In this document: in pieces, positions 16,986 through 24,902 of the stretch
Position numbering within the stretch: position 1 is the stretch's first letter
Layout: each line of letters starts with the position of its first letter
Assembly (NCBI RefSeq): GCF_021545335.1
Contig: NZ_CP089312.1
Span: 2,728,001-2,792,000, forward strand
From: Streptomyces sp. GQFP
GTDB taxonomy: Bacteria > Actinomycetota > Actinomycetes > Streptomycetales > Streptomycetaceae
Length of the DNA stretch: 64,000 nt
Direction of reading: 5' to 3'
Program-made: the position numbers and the translations under genes
The notes under the pieces: generated by a model
Told to the model about the DNA's origin: nothing
The model's input: only the letters and a program-made list of their open reading frames with translations
Databases searched by the model: none

Positions 16986-18392
16986 TCAGGCCTTGGCCAG
17001 TTCCTTCTCGCCGCCCTGCTCGGGGACGTCCGCGGAGGCGGAGTCGGTGTCGTCCTCCGGGTGGAAGCCGTCGTGCTCGTCGATGAGCGTCTTCTCGTCG
17101 AACGGGTGCCGGCCGCCGAGGACCTCCGCGACGCGCTCCTTGTCGATCTCGTTGGTCCAGGTGCCGATCAGGACCGTGGCGACCGCGTTGCCCGCGAAGT
17201 TCGTGAGGGCGCGGGCCTCGCTCATGAAGCGGTCGATGCCGACGATCAGGCCGAGGCCGTCCACCAGGGCGGGCTTGTGCGACTGGAGGCCGCCGGCCAG
17301 GGTCGCGAGACCGGCGCCGGTGACACCCGCCGCGCCCTTCGAGGCGACGAGCAGGAAGAGCAGCAGCGGGATCTGCTCGCTGACCGACATCGGCGTACCC
17401 ATGGCGTCGGCGATGAAGAGGGACGCCATGGTCATGTAGATCATGGTGCCGTCGAGGTTGAACGAGTAGCCGGTCGGGACGGTGATACCGACGACCGGCT
17501 TGCTGACGCCCAGGTGTTCCATCTTCGCGATGAGGCGCGGCAGCGCCGACTCGGAGGACGAGGTGGAGAGGATCAGCAGGAACTCGCGGCCCAGGTACTT
17601 GAAGAGCGAGAGGACGTTGAGGCCCGTGAAGATCTTCAGCAGCGCACCGAGCACGAGGAAGACGAAGAGGAAACAGGTGAGGTAGAAGGACAGCATCAGG
17701 ACGGCGAGCTGCTTGAGCGCGTCGACACCGGCGGACCCGGTCACCGCGGCCATGGCACCGAACGCGCCGACGGGCGCGGCCCACATGACCATGCCGAGGA
17801 TGCGGAAGACGAGCCGCTGGATGTGCTCGACACCGCGCAGGATCGGCGCACCGGTCGAGCCCATGGCCTGGATCGCGAACCCGGCGAGCAGCGCGATGAG
17901 CAGCGTCTGGAGGACCTCGCCGCCGGTGAAGGCGGAGACGAACGTGGTCGGGATGATCCCGAGGAGGAACTCCGTGGTGTCCTTGGCCTCGGCCGAGACC
18001 TGCGCCTGGCCGGTCTCCTTGACGGCGTCGGTCAGCGCGAGGCCGGTGCCCGGCTCGATGAGGTTGCCGACGACCAGGCCGATGCCCAGCGCGACGAACG
18101 ACATGACCACGAAGTAGCCGAGCGCGATGCCGCCTACCTTGCCGACCTTCGCTGCCTTCCGTACCGAGCCGATGCCGAGCACGATCGTGCAGAAGATGAT
18201 CGGGGAGATCATCATCTTGATCAGGTTGACGAAGCCGGTTCCGATCGGCTTCAGCTCCACGGCGAAGTCGGGGGCGATCAGACCCACGGCGATACCGGCG
18301 GCCACCGCGGCGATGACCGCGATGTAGAGGTAGTGGGTACGGTCCCGCTTCGCGGCGGGTGCGGCAGGTGCCGTTGGGGATGAGGTGGCCAC
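16986..18392 (-). CDS. dctA: C4-dicarboxylate:cation symporter
   Basis: A 468-residue member of the dicarboxylate/amino acid:cation symporter family, expected to import succinate, fumarate and malate across the cell membrane. Diagnostic motifs are IKMMISPIIFCTIV in TM2, the serine-rich loop STSSSESALPRLI, the TM7 motif PTGYSFNLDGTMIY and GIDRFMSEARALTNFAGNAVAT in TM8. GTG 18392 has AAGGAGG with ideal spacing, so it is preferred over ATG 18422. The C-terminal 40 residues are acidic and hydrophilic. The gene is divergent from a DcuS/DctR-like two-component system, which very likely induces it in the presence of dicarboxylates. Confidence 0.94.
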   Translation of the reverse strand: MATSSPTAPAAPAAKRDRTHYLYIAVIAAVAAGIAVGLIAPDFAVELKPIGTGFVNLIKMMISPIIFCTIVLGIGSVRKAAKVGKVGGIALGYFVVMSFVALGIGLVVGNLIEPGTGLALTDAVKETGQAQVSAEAKDTTEFLLGIIPTTFVSAFTGGEVLQTLLIALLAGFAIQAMGSTGAPILRGVEHIQRLVFRILGMVMWAAPVGAFGAMAAVTGSAGVDALKQLAVLMLSFYLTCFLFVFLVLGALLKIFTGLNVLSLFKYLGREFLLILSTSSSESALPRLIAKMEHLGVSKPVVGITVPTGYSFNLDGTMIYMTMASLFIADAMGTPMSVSEQIPLLLFLLVASKGAAGVTGAGLATLAGGLQSHKPALVDGLGLIVGIDRFMSEARALTNFAGNAVATVLIGTWTNEIDKERVAEVLGGRHPFDEKTLIDEHDGFHPEDDTDSASADVPEQGGEKELAKA

Positions 18393-18638
18393 GGCTGCCC
18401 TCCTTGACGTCGTCGTCGGCATCACCGGCGTGCGGCTCACGTCCGGGGGATGGGGAGAAAGTTGTGCTGGGGATGTGCTGCGGATCAGGTGGTGCGTCGG
18501 GGTCGCGGACGGCGACCGAAAACGGACCAAGACCCGCCAACCGCGTCCCTGCGATGCGGTGACTATCTAACGGCTTGTGAGGGCGGTCACCCTTCCGTTC
18601 ATTTAGTTCACACTTATAAGGAGAGGCAGACTGACAGC

Positions 18639-20405
18639 ATGCGTTTCCCCCGCGTTCCCGGACCCCGCAGCCTGGCCGGCCAGCTCTTCGCGATGCAGGC
18701 CGTGCTGATAGCTGTCCTGGTGGCTGGATACGCGCTGTTCACGTACGTCAGTGACCGCAGCCAGGCCGAGGACGCGGCGGGCCGCCAGGCGATGGCCGTC
18801 GCACGTTCGGTCGCGGACGCCCCCTCGGTGCGCGAGGCGATCCGGACCGCTCCGAAGCCGACGACGCTCCTCCAGCCGTACGCCCTCCAGGTGCAGCGCG
18901 ACACGGACGTCGACTTCGTCACGATCATGAACCCCGAGGGCATCCGCTGGACCCACCCCGACCCGGACCAGATCGGTCAGCGCTTCCTCGGGCACCGGGA
19001 GCGCGCGCTGCGCGGCGAGTCGTTCACGGAGACGTTCTCCGGGACGCTCGGCCCGTCCGTCCGCGCGGTCACTCCGATCCACGACGGCGACCGGATCGTC
19101 GGGCTGGTCAGCGCGGGTATCCGGGTCGAGGAGATCAGCGCCCGGGTCCAGGACCAGGTCACGGCGCTGTTCGGGGTCGCGGCGGGCGCGCTGGCGCTGG
19201 GCGCGGTGGGCACGTACGTCATCAACGCGCGCCTGCGCCGCCATACGCACGGGATGAACGCGGCCGAGCTGAGCCGTATGCACGACTACCACCAGGCCGC
19301 CCTGCACGCCGTACGCGAGGGGCTGCTGATGCTGGACGGGCAGTACAGGGTGGCGCTGATGAACGACGGCGGCCGGGAGCTGCTGGGCGTCCTGGACGAG
19401 GACGAGGGGGAGGTCGTCGGCCGGTCCGTGGCCGAGCTGAGGCTGCCCGCGCCGCTGACGGGCGCGCTGCTGTCGGCCGAGCCGCGCGTGGACGAGGTGC
19501 ATCTGACGGCGGACCGCGTGCTGGTCGTCAACACGTCGCCGGTATCGAGCGGCGAGCGCAGAGGTACGGTGGTGACGCTGCGCGATGTGACGGAACTCCA
19601 GTCCCTGATGGGCGAGTTGGACTCCGAGCGGGGCTTCACCCAGGCGCTGCGCTCGCAGGCGCACGAGGCGGCGAACCGGCTCCACACGGTCGTGTCATTG
19701 ATCGAGCTGGACCGGGCGGAGGAGGCCGTGGACTTCGCGACCGCCGAACTGGAACTGGCCCAGGCCCTCACCGACCAGGTGGTCGCGGCGGTCAGCGAGC
19801 CGGTCCTTGCCGCGCTGCTGCTCGGCAAGACGGCGCAGGCGAACGAGCGGGGCGTGGAGCTGGTGGTGTCGGAGGACAGCAGCCTCGACGACGGCCTCCT
19901 CCCCGACACGCTCCCCTCCCGCGACCTGGTCACCATCCTCGGCAACCTCATCGACAACGCGGTGGACGCGGCCCAGGGCGGCGGAGAGGCGGGCCTGGGC
20001 GCGTCGCGGGTGACGGTGACGGCCCTCACGGAGGACTCCCTGCTGGTCCTGCGCGTCTCGGACACGGGCGCGGGCGTCGACCCGGCCCACACGGAGGCGG
20101 TCTTCCAGCGGGGCTTCACGACCAAGCCGGCGGGGCCGGGCGGACGTGGTCTGGGTCTGGCGCTCGTACGGCAGGCAGTGGCCCGGCACGAGGGGACGCT
20201 GACGGTGTCGGAGGCGGCGGGAGGAGGGGCGGAGTTCGAGGTGCGGCTGCCGTTGCCTAAGGTTGCGGCGCCGACGGGGGCCGCCGGGGCCGCCGGGGCC
20301 AGTGAGCCCGCCCGACCCGCTCAGCCCGCCGAACCGACCGGACCCGGCCCCGGACCCGCACTCGCCCAGCCCGCCGAGCCCGCCTTGCCTGGAGGGGACG
20401 TATGA
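18639..20405 (+). CDS. CitA/DcuS-type sensor histidine kinase for dicarboxylates
   Basis: 588 residues. There is a TM near 17-37, an extracytoplasmic PDC/sCache sensor (about 38-172, with RWTHPDPDQIGQRF and GPSVRAVTPIHDG typical of citrate/dicarboxylate sensors), a second TM near 176-196, a PAS domain (about 215-325), a SpoOB-like H-box QAHEAANRLHTVVSLIEL (His342) and HATPase boxes NLIDNAVDAA and GRGLGLALVRQAV. The C-terminal 45 residues are Pro/Ala-rich and low in complexity. ATG 18639 follows AAGGAGAGG. It overlaps the response regulator gene by ATGA. Its position opposite dctA points to control of that transporter. Confidence 0.93.
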   Translation: MRFPRVPGPRSLAGQLFAMQAVLIAVLVAGYALFTYVSDRSQAEDAAGRQAMAVARSVADAPSVREAIRTAPKPTTLLQPYALQVQRDTDVDFVTIMNPEGIRWTHPDPDQIGQRFLGHRERALRGESFTETFSGTLGPSVRAVTPIHDGDRIVGLVSAGIRVEEISARVQDQVTALFGVAAGALALGAVGTYVINARLRRHTHGMNAAELSRMHDYHQAALHAVREGLLMLDGQYRVALMNDGGRELLGVLDEDEGEVVGRSVAELRLPAPLTGALLSAEPRVDEVHLTADRVLVVNTSPVSSGERRGTVVTLRDVTELQSLMGELDSERGFTQALRSQAHEAANRLHTVVSLIELDRAEEAVDFATAELELAQALTDQVVAAVSEPVLAALLLGKTAQANERGVELVVSEDSSLDDGLLPDTLPSRDLVTILGNLIDNAVDAAQGGGEAGLGASRVTVTALTEDSLLVLRVSDTGAGVDPAHTEAVFQRGFTTKPAGPGGRGLGLALVRQAVARHEGTLTVSEAAGGGAEFEVRLPLPKVAAPTGAAGAAGASEPARPAQPAEPTGPGPGPALAQPAEPALPGGDV

Positions 20406-21118
20406 CCGACCCCAGAGACACGAAGCACAGAGATACGACGACCGACCCGATCCGCGTTCTCGTCGTGGAGGACGACCCGGTCGCCGCCGACGCGCACGTC
20501 ATGTACGTGGGCCGGGTGCCCGGGTTCACGGCCGTCGGCAAGGCGCACACGGGCGCGGAGGCCCGACGCGCGCTGGACCGTACGGCGGTGGACCTGCTCC
20601 TCCTCGACCTGCACCTGCCGGACGGGCACGGGCTGCAGCTGGCCCGCTCGCTCCGGGCGGCCGGCTATCACGCGGACGTCATCGCGGTGACGTCGGCGCG
20701 GGACCTGGCGGTGGTCCGGGAGGGGGTCTCACTGGGCGTCGTCCAATACGTACTGAAGCCCTTCACCTTCGCCACCCTCCGGGACCGGCTCGTCCGGTAC
20801 GCCGAGTACCACGCGGCGGCGGGCGAGGCGAGCGGCCAGGACGAGGTCGACCGCGCCCTGGCGAGCCTGCGCGCACCGGGCCCCGCCGCCCTCCCCAAGG
20901 GCCTGAGCGCCCCCACCCTGGAACGCGTCACGCTGACCCTCCGGGCCAGCACCGAGGGACTCACGGCGGCCGGGGTCGCCGAGGAGGTCGGCATCTCGCG
21001 CATCACGGCCCGGCGTTACCTGGAACACCTGGTGGACGCGGGACGGGCGGCAAGGGCCCCGCAGTACGGGCAGGTGGGGCGGCCGGAGTTGCAGTACCGG
21101 TGGGTGCGGGGGCAGTAG
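20402..21118 (+). CDS. CitB/DctR-type response regulator
   Basis: A 238-residue regulator. The receiver domain has the acidic pair EDD, phospho-acceptor Asp69 in LLLLDLHLPDGHG and conserved Lys in YVLKPFTFATL. The output region carries an HTH, GVAEEVGISRITARRYLEHLVDAGRA, as in the DcuR/CitB group. The start overlaps the kinase stop by 4 bp, so the pair is translationally coupled. It probably activates dctA, transcribed in the opposite direction 2 kb away, in response to extracellular C4-dicarboxylates. Confidence 0.93.
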   Translation: MTDPRDTKHRDTTTDPIRVLVVEDDPVAADAHVMYVGRVPGFTAVGKAHTGAEARRALDRTAVDLLLLDLHLPDGHGLQLARSLRAAGYHADVIAVTSARDLAVVREGVSLGVVQYVLKPFTFATLRDRLVRYAEYHAAAGEASGQDEVDRALASLRAPGPAALPKGLSAPTLERVTLTLRASTEGLTAAGVAEEVGISRITARRYLEHLVDAGRAARAPQYGQVGRPELQYRWVRGQ

Positions 21119-21140
21119 GCCGGCCAAAGGGCTACGGGGC

Positions 21141-21701
21141 TCAGGTGCCAGGGCGTGAGTAGATGACGATCTGGGCGGCGAGCCCGGCGACGCCGATCGC
21201 CTCGGCGACGGAGAGCACGAGGAGTCCGGTACTGATGTCGCCGGCGCCCCAGTAGACGGTGAGCCCGGCGAGCGGGACGACACAGAAGGCGAGCAGATCC
21301 ACGGCGAGTTGGACGGCCTTGCGGGAGCGGCGCCGGGCGTCGGAGCGATGGGCGGACTCCCAGCCGAAAGCCCCCTGCTCCGGGGCGAGTTGGGCGAGGA
21401 GACCGAGCCGGGGCCCCAACTCCTCCCTCACATACGTACCGATCGCGGAGATCTTCTGGTCGTTGATGAGGTAGGTCCAGCCGAGGACGACGCACACGGG
21501 CGGGAGGGCGAGCAGCATGACGGGCTGCTCGGCCTGCGCGGTGGCCGCGAGGACGGCGGCGACGACGGTGAGGGTGACGTAGAGAAGGTTGTCCCGGAAG
21601 CCGATACGGGTCTTCTGCTCGTCCTTGAGGACCGTGTACTCGGCGAGCAGAAGCTGCCCGAGAGTGACACCTGCTCCAGGTGACTCCGGAGACTCAGGCA
21701 C
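21141..21701 (-). CDS. small integral membrane protein, function unknown
   Basis: 186 residues with four hydrophobic segments: two close together (about 41-58 and 62-80), then two near the C-terminus (132-150 and 158-180). The linker holds LGWTYLINDQKISAIGTYVREEL, in which the YLINDQKISAIG block is typical of a Streptomyces-specific membrane family. No enzymatic motif is seen. The start is GTG 21701, preceded by AAGGAAG. The N-terminal ~85 codons exist in a second, broken copy at about 28083-28340, between the two STAND modules. The gene lies between the dct regulators and the ABC importer, facing away from both. Confidence 0.75.
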   Translation of the reverse strand: MPESPESPGAGVTLGQLLLAEYTVLKDEQKTRIGFRDNLLYVTLTVVAAVLAATAQAEQPVMLLALPPVCVVLGWTYLINDQKISAIGTYVREELGPRLGLLAQLAPEQGAFGWESAHRSDARRRSRKAVQLAVDLLAFCVVPLAGLTVYWGAGDISTGLLVLSVAEAIGVAGLAAQIVIYSRPGT

Positions 21702-21794
21702 GCTTCTTCCTTCCCATGGCCCTGTGGGCTTACGTTCACCGAGCAGCCATACAGGCTTTCAGGCCAGTAGTCAGGCCAGTAGGAGGTCGTGCTC

Positions 21795-23189
21795 GTGCGC
21801 CCCACCGCAGCCCGCACAACTACCCCATTGTCCCTGCTCGTTGCCGCCGCCCTCACCATCGCCGCCGGTTCCCTGACGGCCTGCGGCGGAAGCTCCGGCA
21901 GCGATCCGGACACGGTGAGGATCTCCTTCAAGCAGTCGACGGACAACTCCGTCAAGGTGATGGACACGTATCTCGCGGACATCAAGAGGCAGTTCGAGAA
22001 GGCCAACCCCGGCAAGAAGGCGGAGCTGGTCCCGATCAAGGCGCCGGACTCGGAGTACTACACCAAGGTCCAGCAGATGCTCCGCTCCCCCAAGACGGCC
22101 CCCGACCTGGTCTACGAGGACACGTTCCTCATCAACTCCGACATCACCAGCGGGTACTTGAAGCCCCTGGACTCCTACCTCGCCAAGTGGCCGGACTGGA
22201 ACCAGTTCATCGACACGGCGAAGACGGCGGCGAAGGCGGAGGACGGCAAGACGTACGGCATCCCGGACGGCACGGACACGAGGGGCCTGTGGTTCGACAA
22301 GGCGATCTTCAAGAAAGCGGGCCTGCCTGAGGCCTGGCAGCCGAAGACATGGGAGGAGGTCCTGTCGGCGGCCCGCAAGATCAAGGAGAAAGTGCCGGAC
22401 GTCATCCCCCTGAACGTCTACACGGGCAAGCCGGCGGGCGAGGCGGCGACGATGCAGGGCTTCGAGATGCTGCTGTACGGCACGGGGAGCGAGGGCGGTT
22501 CGGACCCCCTGTACGACGGCTCGTCGAAGAAGTGGATCGCGGGGAGCCAGGCCTTCAAGGACGCGCTGACATTCGTCGAGACGGTGTACGAGGAGAAGCT
22601 GGGCCCGGACGTGTCGGACGCGTTGGACCCGAACATCTCGACCCGCGTCCGGGGCGAATGGCTCCCCCAGGGCAAGCTGGGCATCAACCTCGACGGCTCC
22701 TGGCTCCCGCAGGACTGGCTGCCGGGCAGCGGTCACGAATGGCCGGAGTGGTCGACGAAGCTGGGCCTGGCGGCGATGCCGACACAGATGGGCCAGGCGC
22801 CGGGCAAGGTGAGCATGTCGGGCGGCTGGACCTGGGCGATCCCGTCGAAGGCGGCCAACCCGGACCTGGCCTTCGAGTTCATCAAGACGATGCAGACGAA
22901 GGCGAACGCCCAGAAGTGGTACGTGGCCAACTCGGGCATAGCGGTGCGGAAGGACGTGGCGGCGGACCCCGCCTACGTCGGCGCCCAGCCCGGCATCAAG
23001 TTCTTCACGGACCTGGTGGCGAACACGCACTACCGCCCGGCGTATCCGGCGTACCCGAAGGTCTCGACGGCCATCCAGGAGGCGATGGAGGGCGTGACGA
23101 CGGGCGACGCGTCGGTGGAGGAGGCGGCGAGCGCGTACGACGAGGCGCTGAAGTCGGCGACGGGCGACCAGGTAGTAGAGAAGCGGTGA
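21795..23189 (+). CDS. ABC sugar importer, solute-binding lipoprotein
   Basis: A 464-residue family 1 extracellular solute-binding protein. The signal peptide has a lipobox LTACGG (Cys near 30), so the mature protein is a lipoprotein. The fold is supported by FEKANPGKKAELVPI, APDLVYEDTFLINSD, YGIPDGTDTRGLWFDKAIFK and GGWTWAIPSKAANPD. GTG 21795 is preferred over GTG 21789 because AGGAGG ends 8 bases before it. The stop overlaps the first permease start by GTGA. No ATPase gene follows; streptomycetes often serve such systems with the shared ATPase MsiK encoded elsewhere. The substrate is probably an oligosaccharide, unspecified. Confidence 0.93.
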   Translation: MRPTAARTTTPLSLLVAAALTIAAGSLTACGGSSGSDPDTVRISFKQSTDNSVKVMDTYLADIKRQFEKANPGKKAELVPIKAPDSEYYTKVQQMLRSPKTAPDLVYEDTFLINSDITSGYLKPLDSYLAKWPDWNQFIDTAKTAAKAEDGKTYGIPDGTDTRGLWFDKAIFKKAGLPEAWQPKTWEEVLSAARKIKEKVPDVIPLNVYTGKPAGEAATMQGFEMLLYGTGSEGGSDPLYDGSSKKWIAGSQAFKDALTFVETVYEEKLGPDVSDALDPNISTRVRGEWLPQGKLGINLDGSWLPQDWLPGSGHEWPEWSTKLGLAAMPTQMGQAPGKVSMSGGWTWAIPSKAANPDLAFEFIKTMQTKANAQKWYVANSGIAVRKDVAADPAYVGAQPGIKFFTDLVANTHYRPAYPAYPKVSTAIQEAMEGVTTGDASVEEAASAYDEALKSATGDQVVEKR

Positions 23190-24064
23190 GTGCACCTGGA
23201 CGTTCCCTGCCCCGAACGCTGACTCGGGCACTTCCGGTCACTCCGGCGGTGGTCCTGCTGCTCCTCTTCCTCGCGGGCCCGATCGCGTACTGCGCCTACA
23301 TCGCGTTCACAGACCTCCAGTTGACGGGCCAGGCGGAGTCGTCGTTCGTGGGCTTCGAGAACTTCCGTACGGCGTTCAAGGACGAGGCGTTCATCAACGC
23401 GGTATGGCTGACGCTGGTGTTCACGGTCCTGTCGTCGCTGGTGGGCCAGAACACGCTGGGGCTGGGGCTGGCGGCGCTGATGCAGCGGGCGTCGAAGCCG
23501 GTACGGACGTTGGTGGGCGGGATCGTGATCACGGCGTGGGTGCTGCCGGAGGTGGTGGCGGGTTTCTTGCTGTACGCCTTCTTCAGGCGGGAGGGCACCC
23601 TGAACGCGATCCTGGACTGGCTCCATCTCCCGTCCCAGAACTGGCTGTTCACGCTGCCGATCCTGGCGGTGTCGTTCGCGAACGTGTGGCGGGGTACGGC
23701 GTTCTCGATGCTGGTTTACTCGGCGGCGCTGAACGAGATCCCGAAGGAGATCACGGAGGCGGCGGAGGTGGACGGGGCGGGTGGTTGGCGCCGGATGTGG
23801 CACATCACGCTGCCGATGATCCGCCGCTCGATCGGCACGAACCTGATGCTGAACACGCTGCAGACGCTTTCGGTGTTCGGCCTGATCTGGGTGATGACGA
23901 GGGGTGGGCCGGGGAATCGAAGTCAGACGCTGCCGTTGTTCATGTACGAACAGGCCTTCCAGAAAAGCATGATCGGGTACGGGACGGCGGTGGCGCTGCT
24001 GTTGCTGGTGGTGGGCTCGCTGTTCTCGGTGGTGTACATGCGGCTGCTGCGGACGGAGGTGTGA
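23186..24064 (+). CDS. ABC sugar importer permease (MalF-like)
   Basis: A 292-residue membrane permease of the binding-protein-dependent family. It has six predicted helices, and the EAA loop reads EIPKEITEAAEVDGAGGWRRM, followed by HITLPMIRRSI, the site that docks the ATPase. The start is GTG 23186, overlapping the binding-protein stop by 4 bp and so translationally coupled. Order and coupling with the second permease show that the three genes form one operon. A MalF-like role, the partner half of the heterodimeric channel, is inferred from position and length. Confidence 0.93.
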   Translation: MSAPGRSLPRTLTRALPVTPAVVLLLLFLAGPIAYCAYIAFTDLQLTGQAESSFVGFENFRTAFKDEAFINAVWLTLVFTVLSSLVGQNTLGLGLAALMQRASKPVRTLVGGIVITAWVLPEVVAGFLLYAFFRREGTLNAILDWLHLPSQNWLFTLPILAVSFANVWRGTAFSMLVYSAALNEIPKEITEAAEVDGAGGWRRMWHITLPMIRRSIGTNLMLNTLQTLSVFGLIWVMTRGGPGNRSQTLPLFMYEQAFQKSMIGYGTAVALLLLVVGSLFSVVYMRLLRTEV

Positions 24065-24065
24065 G

Positions 24066-24902
24066 ATGGCGACCTTGAACTCCCGCCGTACGGGCCGCCG
24101 TCTGGCGGCGGATGCGGGCTTGTTGGTGGTTGCGGCGGCTTTCGTCCTCCCGTTGGCGTGGGTGATCCTCTCGGCTCTGGACCCGCACGCGGACCTGCGG
24201 GTGAAGGCCCCAGACAGCCTGACCCTGAACAACTTCGACGCGGTACTGACCCCGGAGATCACCTTCACACCGCTCCTCAACAGCCTGATCCTGTGCGGGG
24301 CCGGAACCCTGCTGACGGTGGTGTGCGCGGCGCTCGCGGCGTACCCGTTGTCGCGGTTCAGATCGCGCTTCAACCGCCCGTTCCTCCTGACGATCCTGTT
24401 CGCGACGAGCCTGCCGATCACGGCGATCATGGTGCCGGTGTACGCGCTGTTCGTTCAGGTGAACCTGATCGACACGACGCAGGGCACGATCCTGTTCTTC
24501 GCGGCGTCCCAACTCCCGTTCGCCATCTGGCTGATGAAGAACTTTATGGACGGCGTCCCGAAGGAGCTTGAGGAGGCGGCGTGGACGGACGGGGCGTCGG
24601 CGTTCCAGTCCCTGGTACGGATCGTGCTGCCGCTGATGGGGCCGGGAGTGGCGGTGGTGACGGTGTTCTCGTTCGTGGTGATGTGGGGGAACTTCTTTGT
24701 CCCGTTCATGCTGCTGCTTACGCCGGATCAGATGCCGGCGAGCGTGAGCATCAATGACTTCTTCGGGAATCGGGGGACGGTTGTTTATGGGCAGTTGGCT
24801 GCGTTTTCGGTTATTTATTCGACGCCGGTGATTTTGTTGTATGTGGTGGTGGCGAGGAGGGTGGGTGGGGGGTTTGCTTTGGGTGGGGCCGTCAAGGGGT
24901 GA
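24066..24902 (+). CDS. ABC sugar importer permease (MalG-like)
   Basis: A 278-residue permease, with the first TM at about 17-36 and the EAA loop GVPKELEEAAWTDGASAFQS followed by RIVLPLMGPG. It starts one base after the first permease stop. The last ~40 codons (24780-24900) use T- and A-ending codons (TTT, ATT, GTT, AGG) much more than the rest of the gene, a local change in base use at the border to the STAND region. Its stop overlaps the convergent STAND gene by 11 bp. It completes the importer, which lacks a local ATPase. Confidence 0.92.
   Translation: MATLNSRRTGRRLAADAGLLVVAAAFVLPLAWVILSALDPHADLRVKAPDSLTLNNFDAVLTPEITFTPLLNSLILCGAGTLLTVVCAALAAYPLSRFRSRFNRPFLLTILFATSLPITAIMVPVYALFVQVNLIDTTQGTILFFAASQLPFAIWLMKNFMDGVPKELEEAAWTDGASAFQSLVRIVLPLMGPGVAVVTVFSFVVMWGNFFVPFMLLLTPDQMPASVSINDFFGNRGTVVYGQLAAFSVIYSTPVILLYVVVARRVGGGFALGGAVKG

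Noticed and set aside
21795..24902. Expectation of an ATPase gene to complete the ABC importer
   Set aside because: No Walker A/LSGGQ protein in either flank; Streptomyces commonly uses the shared MsiK, so its absence is ordinary.
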